From: Rickettsia rickettsii
Lineage (GTDB): Bacteria > Pseudomonadota > Alphaproteobacteria > Rickettsiales > Rickettsiaceae
Reading direction: 5' to 3'
Assembly: GCF_001951015.1 (NCBI RefSeq)
Contig: NZ_CP018914.1
Location: forward strand, 682,001-746,000
DNA length: 64,000 bases
In this document: piece by piece, positions 1-8,193 of the stretch
Position numbering within the stretch: position 1 is the stretch's first letter
How the letters are laid out: each line of letters starts with the position of its first letter
The notes under the pieces: generated by a model
The model's input: only the letters and a program-made list of their open reading frames with translations
Database searches by the model: none
What the model was told of the DNA's origin: nothing
Translations under genes and position numbers: made by a program

Positions 1-458
1 TTACCGTAACGGCTGAAAAATTACAAGAATTGCAGAATTTTTTTAATAATGCTTTTAGAATTAGTATAACTAAACTAGAAAATTATAAGCATGCGGAATA
101 TGATATTGATTTAACGGTTAATAGTGTGAATTTCCCTTTAATGGAGGAATTAAACACTTTAGAGCCTTTCGGTCAAGGAAATCATGAGCCTATATTTAAA
201 TTTGATGATTTATTTGTATTAAAAGCGGATATCGTTGGAAGTAAGCATATTAAATGTATGCTTGTTCCAAATAAGCGAGGCTTTGGTAATAAAGCCTTAT
301 CTGCTATTGCTTTTAATTCGGTAGGCACTGCATTTGAAGATGTTTTATTAAGCCCTAAAACAAAAAATATTGCTGCAATAGGAACGTTAAAAACTAATAA
401 TTGGCAAGATAATTATACTATTCAATTAATTATAAAAGATATACTTCTAAAAGAGTAG
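1..458 (+). CDS. recJ: RecJ single-stranded-DNA exonuclease, C-terminal end (partial)
   Basis: The reading frame is open from base 3, so the gene starts upstream of the window and only about 150 C-terminal residues are visible. The stretch LNTLEPFGQGNHEPIF is the typical C-terminal OB-domain entry of RecJ, the 5'-3' ssDNA exonuclease of recombination and mismatch/base-excision repair. The rest (IAAIGTLKTNNWQDNYTIQL) fits the DNA-binding OB fold that follows the DHH/DHHA1 catalytic part, which lies outside the window. It is followed 43 bases later by a methyltransferase gene on the same strand. The family call rests on this C-terminal signature alone. Confidence 0.8.
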   Translation, partial: TVTAEKLQELQNFFNNAFRISITKLENYKHAEYDIDLTVNSVNFPLMEELNTLEPFGQGNHEPIFKFDDLFVLKADIVGSKHIKCMLVPNKRGFGNKALSAIAFNSVGTAFEDVLLSPKTKNIAAIGTLKTNNWQDNYTIQLIIKDILLKE

Positions 459-501
459 ATAGACTAAGTATATATAATAACAACGTAAAAAATAATAATT
501 T

Positions 502-1824
502 ATGAGAAATTTAAAGAAAACAAAAAATACTACAATTTCTAAAGACTTAGCAGAAGTACAAGAGCATTATCAAGATTATCCTTATCCTTTCAGAGACCCA
601 AATCAAGAACAAGAATATTTACTTGCAACATGCGGTGAGTTCTTAGGAGAATTAAACCATTTTCTATATCAAGGAAAAGAAAATTTTAATAATAATTTTA
701 GATGCTTAATAGCAGGCGGCGGCACCGGTGATTCGACTATTTATCTTGCCGAGCAGTTAAAAGATAAAAATGCCGAAATAATATATCTAGATTTCAGCAA
801 GCCTAGCATGGAAGTAGCACAAAAACGTGCAGAAGTACGAGGTCTTAGAAATATTAAATGGATTAATGATTCAATATTAAATATACCTAATCTAAAACTT
901 GGAAAATTCGATTATATAAATTGTACCGGCGTGCTTCATCATTTAGCAAATCCTGATGAAGGTTTAAAAAATCTAAAAGATTCTTTAAAGCCGACCGGCG
1001 GTATGGGTTTAATGGTATATGCTAAATACGGACGTACCGGTGTTTATCAAATTCAGGATGTAATGAAAATGATAAATAAAGATACTAAAAGCCGTATCGA
1101 AGAAGTAATGAACGGGAAGCTAATTCTAGATAATTTGCCTGCTACTAACTGGTATAAAAGAGGTTGGGAGTTATTTTCAGATTACCAAAATTTCGGTGAC
1201 ATCGGAGTTTATGATATGTTCCTGCACAAACAGGATAGAGCCTATTCCGTTCCTGAGTTATATGAATTCGTAGAAAAAGCAAGCTTAAATTTTGTTGATT
1301 ATCTTGATCCTTTAGAGAAAATTTTATTAAGACCGGAAAATTATATAAAAGATTTTTCACTTCTACAAAAAATTAAAAAGATGGATAAAGTAACTAGAGA
1401 AGCAATTTCTGAAATACTTACCGGTAATATTATTAAACATTCATTTTACGTATCAAATCAAAAAGATAGTGTAGCCTCTCTTGATGACCTTGATAATATA
1501 CCGTACTTCCATAATATTGCCAATTTTGCTAAACAAATTTATGAGCATTTGGAATCTAATCCTTCAGCAGTAAATAATGCTATTAATTTTACTATTAATA
1601 ATGGGATATTAAATAATGTTAACATCTCAATGTCGATATTTAGAAGCACTAAATATATTTTTAAATATATGGTAGAAGAGAAAAGTTTAAGAGAAATATT
1701 TGATGCGGTACGCAACGAATTAAACCAAGCAATAAGCAATGAGGCCTTATTAAATGAAGTTAAAAATGTATTCATGCCATTACTTAATACAAATGTGTTA
1801 TTGTTAAGATCAAAGGATTGCTAG
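502..1824 (+). CDS. Class I SAM-dependent methyltransferase, 440 aa
   Basis: Residues about 68-85 hold the SAM-binding motif I (LIAGGGTGDSTIYLAEQL), followed by a beta-2 acidic end (IIYLDFSKPSM) and a motif IV-like NCTGVLHHLANP near residue 145, so the N-terminal half is a Rossmann-fold methyltransferase. The C-terminal 200 residues are helical and I cannot assign them. The N-terminal EHYQDYPYPFRDP is typical of a family in which this domain is preceded by a short tail. The substrate is unknown. The gene lies just downstream of recJ with a short AT-rich gap and ends a few bases before an RPE. The ATG at 502 has no strong Shine-Dalgarno sequence, which is common here. Confidence 0.85.
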   Translation: MRNLKKTKNTTISKDLAEVQEHYQDYPYPFRDPNQEQEYLLATCGEFLGELNHFLYQGKENFNNNFRCLIAGGGTGDSTIYLAEQLKDKNAEIIYLDFSKPSMEVAQKRAEVRGLRNIKWINDSILNIPNLKLGKFDYINCTGVLHHLANPDEGLKNLKDSLKPTGGMGLMVYAKYGRTGVYQIQDVMKMINKDTKSRIEEVMNGKLILDNLPATNWYKRGWELFSDYQNFGDIGVYDMFLHKQDRAYSVPELYEFVEKASLNFVDYLDPLEKILLRPENYIKDFSLLQKIKKMDKVTREAISEILTGNIIKHSFYVSNQKDSVASLDDLDNIPYFHNIANFAKQIYEHLESNPSAVNNAINFTINNGILNNVNISMSIFRSTKYIFKYMVEEKSLREIFDAVRNELNQAISNEALLNEVKNVFMPLLNTNVLLLRSKDC

Positions 1825-1845
1825 AGTTACGTGGATTGATTCATC

Positions 1846-1992
1846 CGTCATTGCGAAAAGAGGTTACCAGGGTCGTCATGAGCTACGCAGCCGTAAGCTG
1901 TGCAGCAATCTCATGCAATAATAATAAACTCCCAAGATTGCTTCGTAATTTTCTTGCAATGACCATTTACCGATTACCTGCTCGCAATGACG
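1846..1992. repeat. Rickettsia palindromic-type repeat (CGTCATTGC...CAATGACG class)
   Basis: The element begins with CGTCATTGCGA and ends with TCGCAATGACG, the inverted-end signature seen in about ten other places here (near 11945, 19720, 24812, 28050, 39365, 56883, 58568 and 62941). The interior carries GATTGCTTCGT and a CAGCC-GTAAGCTG hairpin. It makes a spurious 61-codon open frame overlapping the end of the methyltransferase; that frame is repeat-derived and I do not call it a gene. Confidence 0.75.
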
Positions 1993-2160
1993 ATTTGGGT
2001 TGACAATGTGCTATTAACGTTGTTAGTATGCTTTTACATACATAGCCAGCTCTTATAAGCTAACAAGATAAATAATTCTTTAAACCGCAAGAATAAATAA
2101 AACTTTCTAAAAATCTAATTTGATTCCTAACTTAAATAAGTATATTACTTACCTTTAAAC

Positions 2161-2191
2161 TTGATTGCTAACTCAACTTTTCAATTATAAT
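2161..2191 (+). promoter_or_regulatory. Possible promoter for rho
   Basis: TTGATT at 2161-2166 and a perfect TATAAT at 2186-2191 are separated by 19 bases, slightly longer than optimal, and sit 17 bases before the rho ATG. The rest of the 200-base gap after the repeat shows nothing else. The -10 is convincing, the -35 and spacing are weak. Confidence 0.3.
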
Positions 2192-2208
2192 CTATTAATA
2201 ATAAAATA

Positions 2209-3585
2209 ATGAACACAACTAATAAAGAATCCACAGCAGAACTTAACAATACCGAATCCAATAACAATTATAATAATTTTGCAGAGAACGGTAATATTAT
2301 TAATTTAAAACAATTAAAACGTAAATTACCGGAGGAACTACAAGCTCAAGCAGAAGAATTAAAAATTGAAAATATTAATTCATTACTTAAACAAGAATTA
2401 GTTTTTGCAATTTTGAAAAAATCCGTAGAGCAGGGAGTTTTAATCGTGGGAGAGGGGGTACTTGAAGTACTACCTGACGGATTTGGTTTTTTACGTTCGC
2501 CGGAAGTAAACTACTTAGCAGGCCCTGATGATATTTATATTTCTCCTAGTCAGATTCGTCGCTTTGGTCTGCGTACCGGTGATACTGTAGAAGGTCAGAT
2601 CAGAGCTCCAAAAGCCGGGGAACGTTATTTTGCTTTACTGAAAGTCAATAGAGTAAATTTTGAAGACCCTTCTAAAGCTTATCATCGTGTTCATTTTGAT
2701 AATTTAACCCCCTTATACCCTGATGAAAAATTAGGATTAGAACTTGAAAATAATAGTAAAGATAGTAAGGATTTTAGTACACGGGTTATTGAACTTGTTG
2801 CCCCTATGGGTAAAGGACAACGTGCATTAATAGTAGCACCGCCTCGTACAGGTAAAACCGTACTATTACAAAATATAGCACATGCAATTACAACCAATAA
2901 TCCGGAAGTATTTTTAATAGTACTGTTAATAGACGAAAGACCTGAAGAAGTAACCGATATGCAACGTTCCGTACGTGGGGAGGTTGTTAGCTCTACTTTC
3001 GATGAACCGGCAAGTAGGCACGTGCAGCTTGCAGAAATGGTTATCAAAAAAGCAAAGCGTTTAGTAGAACATAAAAAAGATGTGGTAATTTTAGTAGATG
3101 CGATAACACGTTTAGCTCGTGCTTATAATACTGTAGTGCCGTCATCAGGTAAAGTATTAACGGGCGGTGTTGATGCTAATGCTCTTCAGAGACCTAAAAG
3201 ATTTTTCGGAGCAGCAAGAAATATTGAAAACGGCGGTTCGCTTACTATAATCGGTACGGCTTTAATTGAAACCGGTTCTCGTATGGATGAGGTAATTTTT
3301 GAGGAGTTTAAAGGTACAGGTAATTCCGAGATAGTTCTAGATCGTAAGATTGCCGATAAGCGTATTTATCCGGCTATTGATATAACTAGATCAGGAACTA
3401 GAAAAGAAGATTTATTAGTAGATAAAATAATATTAAATAAAATGTGGGTCCTTCGTCGTATTATCGATCCAATGGGTAGCAGTGAAGCAATAGAATTTTT
3501 ACTCAAAAAACTTGAAAATACTAAAACTAACGGTGAGTTTTTTGAGATGATGAAGAGTCCTGAACGTCCTAAGAACGGTCTATAG
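2209..3585 (+). CDS. rho: Transcription termination factor Rho
   Basis: Rho is the hexameric RNA-dependent ATPase that terminates transcription of untranslated RNA. All parts are present in 458 residues: an N-terminal extension rich in Asn, the RNA-binding cold-shock-like domain ([16 protein letters not shown], about residues 83-98), Walker A ([11 protein letters not shown], about 211-221), Walker B ([16 protein letters not shown]) and the Q/R-loop region ([20 protein letters not shown]). The C-terminal subdomain is complete ([14 protein letters not shown]). The first 60 residues are low complexity compared with enterobacterial Rho. It is followed by an RPE1-like element and then sppA on the same strand. 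Confidence 0.97.
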   Translation: MNTTNKESTAELNNTESNNNYNNFAENGNIINLKQLKRKLPEELQAQAEELKIENINSLLKQELVFAILKKSVEQGVLIVGEGVLEVLPDGFGFLRSPEVNYLAGPDDIYISPSQIRRFGLRTGDTVEGQIRAPKAGERYFALLKVNRVNFEDPSKAYHRVHFDNLTPLYPDEKLGLELENNSKDSKDFSTRVIELVAPMGKGQRALIVAPPRTGKTVLLQNIAHAITTNNPEVFLIVLLIDERPEEVTDMQRSVRGEVVSSTFDEPASRHVQLAEMVIKKAKRLVEHKKDVVILVDAITRLARAYNTVVPSSGKVLTGGVDANALQRPKRFFGAARNIENGGSLTIIGTALIETGSRMDEVIFEEFKGTGNSEIVLDRKIADKRIYPAIDITRSGTRKEDLLVDKIILNKMWVLRRIIDPMGSSEAIEFLLKKLENTKTNGEFFEMMKSPERPKNGL

Positions 3586-3680
3586 TCAATTGATACCTAT
3601 ATTGTGCTGCGTTGTGCGTCGGCCTCACCTTAATTATATTATAGGCTTCGCTCCTCACGCCTGTCACAGTATAGGTCTGC
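3582..3680. repeat. RPE1-like palindromic element after rho
   Basis: It starts TATAGTCAATTGAT at the rho stop codon, contains TTATAGGCTTCGCTCCTC, and resembles the elements at 38561 and 54019, which share TAGTCAATTGATTTGGACTCGCC. The copy is diverged (GTGCTGCGTTGTGCGTCGG instead of the usual GCCTACTGCGTTACTCGTCG). It supplies the rho stop codon and fills the rho-sppA gap. Confidence 0.6.
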
Positions 3681-3710
3681 ATTTAGTATTCTAAAAAAGT
3701 ATATAAGATC

Positions 3711-4625
3711 ATGAGTATAACACCTGATTATTTAATTGAAAGAAGACAAATAAAATCTCGTTTGTTAATTTGGAAGCTAGCAGCTATTATTTTAATTGCG
3801 ATCGTATTCTTACTAGTCGGTAAAGACTTTGCTCCAAAAGAGGTGTTACCTATTAATAGTAATGAAGACTATATAGCTTCCGTATTAATAGACGAAATAA
3901 TTCTTGAAGACGAAAAGCGTGACAAAAAACTCAAAAAAATAATCGATGATTCTCATATTAAAGCGTTAATAGTTAACGTAAATTCTCCCGGCGGTACGGT
4001 AGTCGGCGCTGAAAAAATTTATAATATTCTGCGTAAAATATCCGCAAAAAAGCCGGTAGTGATAGTTATGGGAACAATGGCTGCAAGCGGCGGTTATTTA
4101 ATCTCTCTTGGAGGTGATTATATTATCAGCCATAACGGAACTATTACAGGTTCAATCGGTGTAATACTACAAACAGCCGAGGTAACGGAGCTTGCTCAAA
4201 AATTGGGGATTAAGTTTAATAATTTCAAATCGGGTGAATTAAAAGCTGTCCCAAATCCTACCGAAAAACTGACGGAAGCAGTGCGGGTAGCCATTATGGA
4301 CAATATAGAAGATACTTATAATTTCTTCCTTGAACTTGTTTCAGAGAGGCGTAATCTTCCTATAGAAGAAGTAAAAAAGCTCGCAGATGGACGAGTATAT
4401 TCAGGTCGTCAGGCTTTAAAGTTAAAGCTTGTGGATGCTATAGGCTCGGAAGATACTGCATTAAAATGGTTACAGGAAGTTCAGAAAATTAATGTTAATC
4501 TACTAGTTAAAGATTATCAATTAAAACCAAAACCAACATTAATGGACATAATACTTGAAGATTTTGATAGTATAGCACCTAGTTTTTTTAAAAATAGTTT
4601 TAACGGAATCAAAGCGATTTTTTAA
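3711..4625 (+). CDS. sppA: Signal peptide peptidase SppA (S49 family)
   Basis: This is a 304-residue short-form SppA, a membrane-anchored serine protease that degrades cleaved signal peptides. One transmembrane helix spans about residues 19-37 (LIWKLAAIILIAIVFLLVG). The catalytic Ser is S126 in GTMAASGGYL and the likely general base Lys lies in FKSGELKAV (about residue 178). NVNSPGGTVVGAE is the S49 motif forming the oxyanion region. It is followed after two bases by the IHF/HU gene, so the two are probably cotranscribed. Confidence 0.93.
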   Translation: MSITPDYLIERRQIKSRLLIWKLAAIILIAIVFLLVGKDFAPKEVLPINSNEDYIASVLIDEIILEDEKRDKKLKKIIDDSHIKALIVNVNSPGGTVVGAEKIYNILRKISAKKPVVIVMGTMAASGGYLISLGGDYIISHNGTITGSIGVILQTAEVTELAQKLGIKFNNFKSGELKAVPNPTEKLTEAVRVAIMDNIEDTYNFFLELVSERRNLPIEEVKKLADGRVYSGRQALKLKLVDAIGSEDTALKWLQEVQKINVNLLVKDYQLKPKPTLMDIILEDFDSIAPSFFKNSFNGIKAIF

Positions 4626-4627
4626 TA

Positions 4628-4870
4628 ATGATTACTAAGAATTATTTAATAGATAAAATACATGATAAGCTGAATTATCTTTCTAAAGAAGATGTTAAAG
4701 ATTCAGTAGATTTAATTTTAGATTATTTAAACGAATCTCTTAAACAACAAAAGCGTATCGAAATCAGAAATTTCGGTAATTTCTCTATCCGCAAACGCAA
4801 ATTTCCTGAAAGCGAAAAATTCTATAATACGGTTTATTACAGAATGCCTAAAAATTTATTTAAGGAATAA
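4628..4870 (+). CDS. Integration host factor/HU-family DNA-binding protein
   Basis: This is an 80-residue bacterial DNA-bending protein. It has the N-terminal helices (LIDKIHDKLNYLSKEDVKDSV) and the IEIRNFGNFSIRKRK core that leads into the DNA-binding arm. The arm region is short and ends MPKNLFKE instead of the usual GRNP...V.PG.ELR, so it is a reduced IHF/HU, most like IHF-beta (HimD). It overlaps sppA's transcription unit (stop to ATG distance two bases). Confidence 0.8.
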   Translation: MITKNYLIDKIHDKLNYLSKEDVKDSVDLILDYLNESLKQQKRIEIRNFGNFSIRKRKFPESEKFYNTVYYRMPKNLFKE

Positions 4871-4876
4871 ATTTCC

Positions 4877-5346
4877 ATGGCTCTTCATACTGAAGATTTA
4901 GAACTCTTCAAAAAAATATTATCGATAGATGGGAAGCTGATTATTCAAGCACTTAATATAGACTCTTTTATATATCACGATATTATAGGTAATAGGCAAT
5001 ATGATTCTTTTTTTGAAGCATTATATAATTACTTAAATGATAGTACACCAACAATCATGCCTTTAGTATCTGAATAAGAAAGAATATTATCCTATTGTTG
5101 AAGAATTATGTAATGAATCTTTAAAGGACAAAACATCATCAATAATGATATATTTAGAAAAAGAATCTGAGAATCACCCTCTACCTAGATGGGAATATGA
5201 AGAAACTTTAGAATATTATTTAAAAACTAGAAAAATTATGATAAGCTTAAACCTGAACCCGAAATAGAAAGCAGCAAAGATGAACCTAATTTAAATTAGG
5301 CAGAATTAGATTTAAAATATTATGAAGAATCTTTAGACTATTACTG
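4877..5346 (+). pseudogene. Decayed hypothetical gene
   Basis: An ATG at 4877 six bases after the IHF gene opens a 66-codon frame (MALHTEDLELFKKILSIDGK...) that stops at 5077. Immediately after, other frames carry the protein-like stretches EYYPIVEELCNESLKDKTSS, MIYLEKESENHPLPRWEYEE and LEYYLKTRKIM up to about 5346. That pattern is a once longer acidic, Tyr-rich gene broken by frameshifts. I do not recognise a family. Translation of the first 66 codons may still occur. Confidence 0.5.
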
Positions 5347-5384
5347 AAAGGTTATAGGGTAGGGTAATAAAGTTTTCCTCTCAC

Positions 5385-5413
5385 TTGACATTATAATAAT
5401 AGGCAGCTATCTT
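5385..5413 (+). promoter_or_regulatory. Sigma-70-type promoter for the lipoprotein-yaaA unit
   Basis: A perfect TTGACA (5385-5390), a 17-base spacer and TATCTT (5408-5413) lie 27 bases before the ATG of the lipoprotein gene. The spacing is canonical and this is one of the best promoter matches in the window. Confidence 0.6.
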
Positions 5414-5439
5414 AAGTGTAAAATTAAAACAGGGTATTT

Positions 5440-5631
5440 ATGATAAGGTATTTAATAATTTTATTTGCTTCTATAGCTTTAATTGGCTGTACCGGTCCAA
5501 AAACTACGAAACCCAAAGAAGTAGTAGAGCTTGACGGTGATCCAAGCTATGCAATTATGCAAACAATCGATAGTACTAACAGAAATATCGCTAGCACTGC
5601 TTCATCTCTTCCGAGTACTCCGGCTAGATAG
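5440..5631 (+). CDS. Small lipoprotein, 63 aa
   Basis: The first 17 residues form a lipoprotein signal peptide ending in the lipobox LIGC (MIRYLIILFASIALIGC), so the mature, lipidated peptide is only about 47 residues, rich in Thr/Ser/Pro and ending TASSLPSTPAR. This is the size and layout of small Rickettsia lipoproteins with no assigned role. A good promoter lies upstream at 5385-5413, and yaaA begins two bases after its stop, so they form one transcript. It is intact despite neighbouring decay, which suggests it is under selection. Confidence 0.7.
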   Translation: MIRYLIILFASIALIGCTGPKTTKPKEVVELDGDPSYAIMQTIDSTNRNIASTASSLPSTPAR

Positions 5632-5633
5632 AA

Positions 5634-6380
5634 ATGCTTGCTATTATTTCTTCTGCTAAAACTCTAAATTTCGAGAAGTTAGCTCCCAAGACGGAGCTGA
5701 CGATTCCAGTGTTCCTTACGTTAACTAATAAACTACTTGCTACACTCCAAAGCTATTCTGAGAATCAATTATCGAAAATAATGAATATAAGTGCAAAACT
5801 TGCACATATAAATAAAGAAAGATTTAAGGATTTTGATAATCAAGAGAGTAAAGCGGCTATTTTTGCTTATGCAGGAGATGTTTTTAATAATATACATATA
5901 GAAAAATTAACTAATCATGCATTAAATTTCTTGCAATCACATTTGCTTATTATATCAGGACTTTACGGAGTCTTAAAACCGCTAGATACTATTAAGCCGT
6001 ATAGATTAGAAATGGCAACAAAATTAAATGAAATAAATTTAACAAACTTTTGGCAAGATGAAGTCACTAATTATATTAATAAAATTCTTGCTAAACAGGA
6101 AAATAAATATTTACTCAACCTAGCATCACAAGAATATTCATCTGTAATAAACCCAAATAAACTTAAATATCAATTAGTTAACGTTCATTTTAAAGAAAAT
6201 AGGAATGGTAAATTATCAACAATCGGTATAAATGCTAAAAAAGCTCGAGGGGCGATGGTCAAGGTTATTGCTAACAACCTAATTGACTCACCTGAGCTAC
6301 TTAAGAATTTCTCATATTTAGGTTATGCATTTAGTACTAAACACTCATCTGATAACGAATTGGTGTTTATTAAGAGTTAA
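5634..6380 (+). CDS. yaaA: YaaA-family peroxide-stress protein (UPF0246)
   Basis: The 248-residue protein matches the YaaA/UPF0246 family along its length: the start MLAIISSAKTLNFE, FAYAGDVFNNI (about 83-93), LIISGLYGVLKPLDTIKPYRLEM (about 107-129) and the C-terminal KKARGAMVKVIA. In E. coli, YaaA lowers intracellular free iron and limits DNA damage during peroxide stress; it has a DNA-binding fold. The gene is at full family length and is transcribed with the upstream lipoprotein. About 80 bases after its stop there is a convergent degraded phage gene. Confidence 0.9.
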   Translation: MLAIISSAKTLNFEKLAPKTELTIPVFLTLTNKLLATLQSYSENQLSKIMNISAKLAHINKERFKDFDNQESKAAIFAYAGDVFNNIHIEKLTNHALNFLQSHLLIISGLYGVLKPLDTIKPYRLEMATKLNEINLTNFWQDEVTNYINKILAKQENKYLLNLASQEYSSVINPNKLKYQLVNVHFKENRNGKLSTIGINAKKARGAMVKVIANNLIDSPELLKNFSYLGYAFSTKHSSDNELVFIKS

Positions 6381-6463
6381 AATAGTGGAGGTGAAATACC
6401 AATAGAAATACGTCAAGTTATTAACTTTAATTAAAAAACTTTATAATACATGATGCCTATTTA

Positions 6464-7255
6464 TTAATAAGTATTTATTATGATAAAAAATTCTAAATCT
6501 TCAGCAGTCTCAAAATTTAATCCTATAGCATTGTCATACAATAAAATAATAGAGTTTAAATCACAAAAGGCTTTAATTGTAGCGGGGGAATGAATAGAAC
6601 CATTAAAAAATGTAAAAAGTTCTATAGATGCTAGTGCAGAAATAGCAACAACTCTTTTAAACTCTTGAGATAGCATGGTGAGCTGGAGCATAGCCGTATA
6701 CTTGACCTTCTCCTTTAATCCACAGCGTAACAAAAAACGGAAAATATAAATATCCTGATTGACTGATAATTTTTTGTTCAGATAAGTAGATATATTCTGA
6801 GCTATAGGCAAGTGTTGTCATTAACCCTTTTCCTTTTCCACCTTTACCTCTCTGATTCTCACTTTGTGGGCTAACTATGTGCAATATCTTTACTGTTTCA
6901 TCAGGATTCTTAGCTAGTCTTTCCTTGAAATCGGCAAAGTCTGGCCATTTAGCTGATGCAGCTTTAATTGGCATGCTAAATAGTCGGTACATGGTATTAA
7001 CAAAACCAAATTTATCTTCTTCAAAGTAACATTCCTATAAATTAATATTACGAAACAATAGAGTTTGGGGCAATAATAGGTCTTCTTCAACATAGAATAT
7101 CGCTGTACCAAAGGCAGCTAGATTTAGAAAAAACTGATGAATCTGATTGTAGAAATTAGAAGCTGGATTGTTGAATATATCCATTATGGCTTTTTCTATC
7201 ATTTGGGCTAACATGTTCATCAGCTGATGTTAATTTACTTTGGTATTGATTTTCA
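6464..7255 (-). pseudogene. Phage head-tail connector (portal) protein, C-terminal part
   Basis: Read on the minus strand, successive frames give DENQYQSKLTSADEH, then SNFYNQIHQFFLNLAAFGTA followed by IFYVEED, then RLFSMPIKAASAKWPDF, then GQVYGYAPAHHAISRV. The LAAFGTA-plus-IFYVEED block and the VYG..P motif are hallmarks of the T7-type portal family (bacteriophage head-to-tail connecting protein). An in-frame TAG near 7035 and a frameshift near 6660 show it is dead. The distal ASIELFTFFNGSIHS part does not clearly belong to portal. The missing N-terminal part lies at 45826-45977 on the plus strand. Confidence 0.7.
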
Positions 7256-7342
7256 TCCTCAACTACTATGCTCAGGTTAAACCAGTTCATTGATGGATTA
7301 ACTAGCAAGCTTTGTAAACCTGAGGCTAATTGTTCCCTTGAA
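7256..7342 (+). pseudogene. Small plus-strand portal fragment next to the breakpoint
   Basis: Plus-strand codons read MLRLNQFIDGLTSKLCKPEA, which fits the portal region between the N-terminal part at 45826 and the VEDENQYQS part on the minus strand next door. It is therefore a piece of the same gene lying in the opposite orientation to its C-terminal neighbour. It then runs without a break into ATPase codons at 7343. The placement in portal is inference from sequence character (…FDST – LNQFIDGLTSKL – VEDENQ…). Confidence 0.45.
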
Positions 7343-7516
7343 GGATATGAGGTTGATTTTATATTGCAAAATAATTATGCATTTGAAGTTAAAATTGCTT
7401 CTTCTATACAAAAAAATCATTTAGAAGGTCTATTAGAATTTAGTAAAGATAGTGATTTTAAATTACATATATGGACATTTAGTATAGAGCTAAGTATTAT
7501 TAAATTAATCGATTAA
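7343..7516 (+). pseudogene. DUF4143 AAA ATPase, C-terminal fragment
   Basis: From the Gly codon at 7343 the frame reads GYEVDFILQNNYAFEVK, the PD-(D/E)XK-like C-terminal motif of the AAA+DUF4143 ATPase family. It then reads NHLEGLLEFSKDSDFKLHIW and ends at 7516, shorter than usual. The rest of the gene lies on the minus strand at 45978-46897, whose last family residues are LFYWCTKD. Joining LFYWCTKD to GYEVDFIL gives a perfect family sequence, so these are two halves of one gene. Confidence 0.75.
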
Positions 7517-7525
7517 AGGCTAAAA

Positions 7526-7793
7526 ATGCATTCTTCTTTTGAATGGGATGAAGAAAAAAATAAAATTAATATTGGTAGCATAACGTAAGCTTTTATGAAG
7601 CTCAAAAAGCTTTTCTAGATATCAAAAGGATAATCCTTCAAGATGTAGACCATAGTGTTACAGAAAAAAGATATTTTTGTTTAGGTAAAGTTGATGGTAA
7701 TATTTAACAGTCCTTTTTATGTTCCGAGGTAATCATATAAGAATTTTTGGAGCAGGATACTGGCGTAAAGGCAAGAGAATTTATGAGCAAGAG
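7526..7793 (+). pseudogene. brnT: BrnT-type ribonuclease toxin remnant
   Basis: The ATG at 7526 reads MHSSFEWDEEKNKINIG, the conserved BrnT (DUF497) start. A shift near 7588 then gives NVSFYEAQKAFLDIKRIILQ, and VTEKRYFCLGKVDGNI follows. One base is missing near 7710, after which the third frame gives LTVLFMFRGNHIRIFGAGYW. Two frameshifts make it a pseudogene of the toxin half of a BrnTA toxin-antitoxin pair. It lies 10 bases after the ATPase fragment and runs directly into the antitoxin. Confidence 0.75.
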
Positions 7794-8042
7794 ATAAAAT
7801 ACACTGATGGGGAAATAGGGGAAGTAAAAATAGTAAAAGATTTCTTACCACATCCTAGAGAACTTTTATTAAAAGGTGATTCAGTAAAAGTAACCATGTC
7901 TTTAAGTAAAGAGAGCGTAGAATTTTTTAAATCCGAAGCAGCAACTGCACATGTGCCTTATCAAAAAATGATTAGGATTTTACTAGAAAATATACTAAGC
8001 ACTATAAAGCAAATAAAAGGGTATAATACTACTATAAACTGA
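7719..8042 (+). CDS. brnA: BrnA-like antitoxin, fused in frame to the BrnT tail
   Basis: The open frame of 107 codons begins in the conserved C-terminal end of BrnT (MFRGNHIRIFGAGYWRKGKR) and passes without a stop into BrnA: IKYTDGEIGEVKIVKDFLP, then KVTMSLSKESVEFFKSEA and YQKMIRILLENILSTIKQI, a CopG/ribbon-helix-helix type antitoxin of about 80 residues. Normally the two genes are separate and overlapping; here the toxin stop seems to have been lost. BrnA alone would be a DNA-binding autorepressor. No independent start codon in this frame is obvious, so expression is uncertain. Confidence 0.55.
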   Translation: MFRGNHIRIFGAGYWRKGKRIYEQEIKYTDGEIGEVKIVKDFLPHPRELLLKGDSVKVTMSLSKESVEFFKSEAATAHVPYQKMIRILLENILSTIKQIKGYNTTIN

Positions 8043-8044
8043 GC

Positions 8045-8134
8045 TGGCGGATAGGGTGGGATTCGAACCCACGGTACGGTTGCCCGTACGCCAGTTTTCA
8101 AGACTAGTGCCTTAAACCACTCGGCCACCTATCC
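8045..8134 (-). tRNA. tRNA-Ser (UGA)
   Basis: The reverse complement starts GGATAGGTGGCCGAGTGG and ends with the T-arm GGTTCGAATCC, CCTATCC, discriminator G and an encoded CCA. The long variable arm (GGCGTACGGGCAACCGTACC) is that of a class II tRNA. The anticodon loop CTTGAAA gives anticodon UGA, which reads serine UCN codons. Confidence 0.95.
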
Positions 8135-8193
8135 AAGAAGATTCATACCAAATAATCTTATATATTTCAAGGGAAATCTTGCAATATATGAAT

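Noticed and set aside
1818-2003. 61-codon plus-strand open frame after the methyltransferase
   Set aside because: It is entirely inside the CGTCATTGC class repeat and reads MSYAAVSCAAISCNNNK, repeat-derived; not a gene.
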